Source: a virus. Taken from it: a stretch of 23,990 bases of DNA. The stretch covers positions 1 through 23,990 of the IMG/VR virus record IMGVR_UViG_3300046003_007038; one strand, written 5' to 3'. The position numbers and the translations under genes are program-made. Of this stretch, positions 21,461-23,990 are shown in pieces (the first letter of the stretch is position 1; every line of letters starts with the position of its first letter). The notes beneath the pieces are model-generated. The model ran no database searches. It saw nothing but the letters and a program-made list of their open reading frames with translations, and was not told the origin of the DNA.

Positions 21461-22186
21461 TCACACCTTACTGCGAAGTGCAGCCAGCTTTTCGTGCAGG
21501 CTGTTGCTTTTGCCTTTGCCGTCAACTTCTGCAAGAGCAGCAGCTACAGCAGAGTCGTTGTCTGAGGCCTTGCCCAGTGCATCACTCCGAATACGGTTAG
21601 CAGCAGCGCGCTCGCGAGACTCACGAACATTTGCTGCCATAGCATCCAGTGCTGCGTCTGTACCCGACAGCCCTTTGCTGATGCCAGCCATACGTTCCCG
21701 TTCTGCTCGGCGTGCCTCAGAGACCTTGGCCTCCTGTTCCGCACGCTCTTGGTCTCGGCGAGCACGGTCCAGCTTCTGCCGGCCTTCGAGGACCAGTCGC
21801 TGGGCATTTTGTGCAGCTTGGCGAGTTTCAGTAGCCCACTCAGAGGCATCAGCAGCCTCTTCCTCAGCATCCTTCAGCTGAGCTTGATACGAGAGTGCTT
21901 CATCAGCAGCCTTGTTGGCAGCAGTTTCGTTACCAGCGGTCAGCAGCTTTTCAGCAGCAGCCGTGTAGCGAGCTAGGTTACTTTGGATGTTGGCTAGTCG
22001 CTCAGCAGCCTGCTTGCTGTCAGTTTCAGCTCGTGCAGCAGCCGTAGCCATCTCCTGGGCCTGAGTGTCCCACTCCCGTAGCTGGGCTGAAGAAACTGCC
22101 TCAGGGTCCCATTGGGCCATCAGCTTGATTGCCCCATCGTGCAGTGAGTCCATCTTGCTTTTGAAGAATGAAGTGAAGAAAGCCAT
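21461..22186 (-). CDS. PspA/IM30-like coiled-coil protein (241 aa)
   Basis: Starts MAFFTSFFKSKMDSLHDGAI, an amphipathic first helix with Phe like the membrane-binding N-terminus of PspA/Vipp1. The rest is a long coiled coil rich in Ala, Glu, Arg and Gln (AAAEKLLTAGNETAANKAAD, RLVLEGRQKLDRARRDQERA), ending in a shorter helical part (DNDSAVAAALAEVDGKGKS then LHEKLAALRSKV), as in IM30 proteins: 'AL-E' plus 'L--LR-K'. PspA/Vipp1/ESCRT-III proteins bind and repair inner membranes; a phage version could protect the membrane against leakage or superinfection. A consensus-like promoter and AAGGAT ribosome site point to strong early expression. A generic coiled coil such as a TolA-like or scaffold protein cannot be excluded. 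Confidence 0.6.
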   Translation of the reverse strand: MAFFTSFFKSKMDSLHDGAIKLMAQWDPEAVSSAQLREWDTQAQEMATAAARAETDSKQAAERLANIQSNLARYTAAAEKLLTAGNETAANKAADEALSYQAQLKDAEEEAADASEWATETRQAAQNAQRLVLEGRQKLDRARRDQERAEQEAKVSEARRAERERMAGISKGLSGTDAALDAMAANVRESRERAAANRIRSDALGKASDNDSAVAAALAEVDGKGKSNSLHEKLAALRSKV

Positions 22187-22220
22187 GTTTATATCCTTTC
22201 AGTGGATTGATAGCATCAGT

Positions 22221-22249
22221 AGTGTATTTGTAGTGTGTAGTTGTGTCAA
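22221..22249 (-). promoter_or_regulatory. Strong sigma-70 promoter for the PspA-like gene
   Basis: Minus strand TTGACA (22249-22244, full consensus), 17 bp, TACACT (22226-22221). Transcription would start near 22214, about 28 nt before the ATG at 22186, with AAGGAT in between. It looks like a host-polymerase early promoter. Confidence 0.75.
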
Positions 22250-22372
22250 TAGTTTTATGGCCGGAGGTTCCTGCTAAACGGGCAAATTAACCCCTCCTTA
22301 ACCCTGTTTCCAAGGTCCCAATACGGAGCCCGCCCTGGGAGTTATCAGGGCAATTTTCCCCGGCTCAGTGCG

Positions 22373-22840
22373 CTATGACACAACCACAACCTCATCAAAG
22401 CCTTCGTCCTCAGTGGGTATCTCCAAGTGACTGGCCATGCCCTGGAGGATGTTCCAGGGAATATGCTTGCCTGGCCGGCTGGCGAGCCTGCGTTCCAGCT
22501 CCTTGGGCTCAGGAGTGGGAAAGAACACTGCCACCTTCCGGTAGGTGTTGGGCACAGAGGCCAGCTTAGCTGCACGGCTTTTGCTGGTCACATTGGTTTG
22601 ATCCCAACAAATGTCGTTTCCATCCTTGATGGCCATGGCCAAATCAGCGTTCATGATGGAGCTAGCACGCTTCACAAAGCCCTTGAACACCTCGCTGTAT
22701 GTTCGGCCTTGACGAGCTGCCTCAGCATCAATGTGCTGATCGGTGCTGATGATAGCAGTGTCTCGACCAAAGCCCTGCTGGTCAAGCCATGTGGACTTCC
22801 CGCTGCCAGGCACACCTACCAACATCCATAGAGTAGGCAT
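22373..22840 (-). CDS. P-loop kinase, polynucleotide-kinase-like (155 aa)
   Basis: Chosen start ATG at 22840 (MPTLWMLVGVPGSGKSTWLD), one base after the stop of the preceding gene, with GGGGAAGA 8-9 nt upstream; the longer frame to 22903 would overlap that gene. Motifs: Walker A GVPGSGKST (residues 9-17); ISTDQHIDAEA with the substrate-side Asp; DICWDQTNVTSKSRA (77-90), matching the D-TN---R signature of T4-type 5'-polynucleotide kinase domains; and RRLASRPGKHIP as the lid with Arg residues. T4 Pnk phosphorylates 5' ends to repair tRNA cut by the host anticodon nuclease; no phosphatase half is attached here. A nucleotide, nucleoside or RNA 5'-OH substrate is likely; the exact one is open. Confidence 0.78.
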   Translation of the reverse strand: MPTLWMLVGVPGSGKSTWLDQQGFGRDTAIISTDQHIDAEAARQGRTYSEVFKGFVKRASSIMNADLAMAIKDGNDICWDQTNVTSKSRAAKLASVPNTYRKVAVFFPTPEPKELERRLASRPGKHIPWNILQGMASHLEIPTEDEGFDEVVVVS

Positions 22841-22841
22841 C

Positions 22842-23024
22842 TTACATCTTCCCCACGCAGTAGGGCATATAGCGGCGGTTGGTTCCAGCCTCAGCTTCGG
22901 CACGGTTCATGCCAGCCACAGTGGCCCGTTCGAACTCGCAGCCTTTGCTCACAGTGTCCAGGCGCCTGGGCTCAAAAGAAGGATCTCCTGTGAGCATGAG
23001 AGTTACGACGAGAATGTTACCCAT
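22842..23024 (-). CDS. Small hypothetical phage protein (60 aa)
   Basis: The ATG at 23024 (MGNILVVTLMLTGDPSFEPR) is chosen because AGAAAGGAA lies before it; the longer frame to 23051 adds nine residues overlapping the neighbour. Composition is mixed with an early beta strand, many Arg/Glu and a C-terminal NRRYMPYCVGKM. The stop comes one base before the kinase start, so the two are likely translated together. Unknown function, no motif. Confidence 0.7.
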   Translation of the reverse strand: MGNILVVTLMLTGDPSFEPRRLDTVSKGCEFERATVAGMNRAEAEAGTNRRYMPYCVGKM

Positions 23025-23038
23025 CTTGATTTCCTTTC

Positions 23039-23431
23039 TTATTCCGGCCAATTGTCAGCAAGCTGGCCCACTCGGAAACTACCGTCTTTCATTTCCAGTA
23101 GGTTGAAGCCACAGTCACTCATCTCATCCAGCACCGCAAAATAGCGCATCTGTGAGACCTTGACGGCTGGCACAGTGTTGGTTGGTTCAACGTATTCATT
23201 TGGGGTGGAACCCTCAAGATACACTCCAATACTGGTGCCCTTGAAATAGTCATCCTCGTTAGGCGGGCGCGGCCCCAACATTTGCCAGTTGCTGGAATTT
23301 TCACAATAGCTTTGAAACTCCTGCATTTCATTGCCCTCAGCATGCTTACCGTAAGCTGTTTTCAGGATTTGCGGATTGCGCTTGAGGAACTCTGCGAGAT
23401 AAGTCAGCGCAGCTTGATCGGTAGGTGTCAT
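23039..23431 (-). CDS. Hypothetical phage protein (130 aa)
   Basis: Starts MTPTDQAALTYLAEFLKRNP with a strong ribosome binding site (AAGGAG, 8 nt upstream). It is acidic (many Glu/Asp, e.g. PRPPNEDDYFKGTSIGVYLE) with a helical N-terminus and a beta-like remainder that includes DEMSDCGFNLLEMKDGSFRV. Early-type small phage proteins of this look often bind host enzymes, but there is no specific motif. It lies 14 nt upstream of the next gene in the early operon. Confidence 0.75.
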   Translation of the reverse strand: MTPTDQAALTYLAEFLKRNPQILKTAYGKHAEGNEMQEFQSYCENSSNWQMLGPRPPNEDDYFKGTSIGVYLEGSTPNEYVEPTNTVPAVKVSQMRYFAVLDEMSDCGFNLLEMKDGSFRVGQLADNWPE

Positions 23432-23455
23432 GAATATTCTCCTTGTTTGCGCACT

Positions 23456-23734
23456 TTAGCGGTAACGTTGGCTTGCGTCAATCTCTTCTTGGGTGTAGCA
23501 ACCGCCCATACGGTCTGGGTTGCGTTCCCAACTGCCGGCTGTGGTTGCCTCCTGCACCTGTTTGAGGTCAGTTAGGATGCGCTCCAGCTCACTGATGTTC
23601 ACTCGGAGGAACTCTGACGTGACTCGCTCAGCCACCCCATCTCCGCCTGTGTAAAAGTTGATGCTGTCAAATAGCAAGCCGCGCTTGCCCAGGATGGTAT
23701 TCTCAAGGTTGCGGATAACTTGGTCCAGTGTCAT
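23456..23734 (-). CDS. Small hypothetical phage protein (92 aa)
   Basis: Starts MTLDQVIRNLENTILGKRGL, with AAGGAG 8 nt before the ATG. It is helical at both ends (ISELERILTDLKQVQEATTA) and finishes with an acidic, Arg-containing segment (TQEEIDASQRYR). The ribosome site is near perfect and the spacing to neighbours is tight (one base to the upstream gene), so expression is likely strong. No motif or family recognised; probably a small early protein. Confidence 0.75.
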   Translation of the reverse strand: MTLDQVIRNLENTILGKRGLLFDSINFYTGGDGVAERVTSEFLRVNISELERILTDLKQVQEATTAGSWERNPDRMGGCYTQEEIDASQRYR

Positions 23735-23735
23735 G

Positions 23736-23909
23736 CTAAATCTCCTTGGCCATCAGTGCCATCACGCCCGTGAAGCCATACATGGCAACGCCCCCTTGTT
23801 CTTGCTCAAAGAGATGGCGCACTTCGGTGGCCAGGTCCTCCTCGCTCATCTCATGCAGCCTGTCGTCATCGCGGAGTGTGAACTCCACAGTCACCAGCAC
23901 TCGCTTCAT
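23736..23909 (-). CDS. Small hypothetical phage protein (57 aa)
   Basis: The ATG at 23909 (MKRVLVTVEFTLRDDDRLHE) is preceded by GAGGAGAAAT, an excellent ribosome site 5-9 nt away, so it is preferred over the longer frame from 23984. A beta strand opens the protein and a helix (EEDLATEVRHLFEQEQGG) follows; the end is hydrophobic (MYGFTGVMALMAKEI). No motif is recognised. It is the first complete gene of the right-hand minus-strand operon, one base before the next. Confidence 0.75.
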   Translation of the reverse strand: MKRVLVTVEFTLRDDDRLHEMSEEDLATEVRHLFEQEQGGVAMYGFTGVMALMAKEI

Positions 23910-23922
23910 TTCAATTTCTCCT

Positions 23923-23990
23923 CTAGCTTGCACGCTTGCACAGGGTTCGCTCAGCACGCTTGCGCCACGTCGTGGGCATCGCACGCTCTC
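23923..23990 (-). CDS. Possible end of a further upstream gene (partial)
   Basis: A minus-strand frame from the right edge to a TAG at 23923-23925 gives ERAMPTTWRKRAERTLCKRA, then Ser, an arginine/lysine-rich C-terminus. The stop overlaps the start of the GAGGAG ribosome site of the next gene, the same close packing as elsewhere. Only 22 codons are visible and the frame could be fortuitous. Confidence 0.3.
   Translation of the reverse strand, partial: ERAMPTTWRKRAERTLCKRAS

Noticed and set aside
22332-22351. Hairpin GCCCTG / CAGGGC in the gap after the P-loop kinase gene
   Set aside because: Only 6 bp with no T-run on the minus side where a terminator would be needed; too weak to call. The rest of the 22187-22372 gap holds the PspA promoter and nothing else I can support.

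Overview
The window is about 24 kb of a tailed phage genome of the T4 type (a contractile-tail myovirus). The evidence is a set of T4 replication and recombination proteins: gp41 replicative helicase, gp61 primase, UvsW helicase and a probable gp62 clamp-loader subunit. T4-type late promoters (TATAAATA and close variants) lie before structural and other genes. Genes are tightly packed, with many 1-11 nt overlaps. Several hypothetical proteins resemble families I remember from T4-like phages of marine and freshwater bacteria, so an aquatic host is likely, but the host cannot be named from this sequence.

Layout, left to right. Positions 1-6772 are a minus-strand block of virion or virion-associated genes: a partial gene at the left edge, several Pro/Ala-rich or coiled proteins, a LysM protein with tandem SGEAGDY repeats, and small proteins. 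At least three late-type promoters and one intrinsic terminator serve it. A palindrome at 6794-6820, made of two back-to-back late promoters, separates this block from a small plus-strand gene.

Positions 7195-11338 hold the primase and helicase genes. The helicase gene is broken in two by a split intein (90 + 48 residues), and a free-standing EDxHD/Vsr-like homing endonuclease gene lies between the halves. This is the 'fractured gene' arrangement known for gp41-type split inteins. The two helicase exteins add up to 468 residues, about the length of T4 gp41.

Positions 11358-15409 carry a structural-type protein, small unknowns and a replication cluster: the gp62-like protein, a zinc-finger protein, a coiled-coil protein, and a 208-residue protein that keeps, in order, the conserved active-site motifs of bacterial DNA polymerase III alpha (DnaE/PolC). 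A plus-strand virion protein (15555-16487) follows, with a perfect late promoter and a strong terminator.

Positions 16573-20073 hold a radical SAM protein with an NSSSSHS amino-terminal motif, whose sigma-70 promoter is wrapped by a perfect 12-bp inverted repeat, then an unknown protein and UvsW. Two tandem paralogous kinase-fold proteins follow on the plus strand (20151-21426). The right end (21461-23990, visibly richer in G+C) is a minus-strand set of probable early genes: a PspA/IM30-like coiled-coil protein with a near-consensus sigma-70 promoter, a polynucleotide-kinase-like P-loop kinase and small unknown proteins with strong ribosome binding sites.

The most interesting items are the miniature DnaE-like protein, the split-intein/endonuclease cassette with a late promoter inside the intein's last codons, the palindromic operator of the radical SAM gene, the paired kinase-like genes, and the phage PspA-like protein. 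All family names come from reading motifs by eye; no database search was run.
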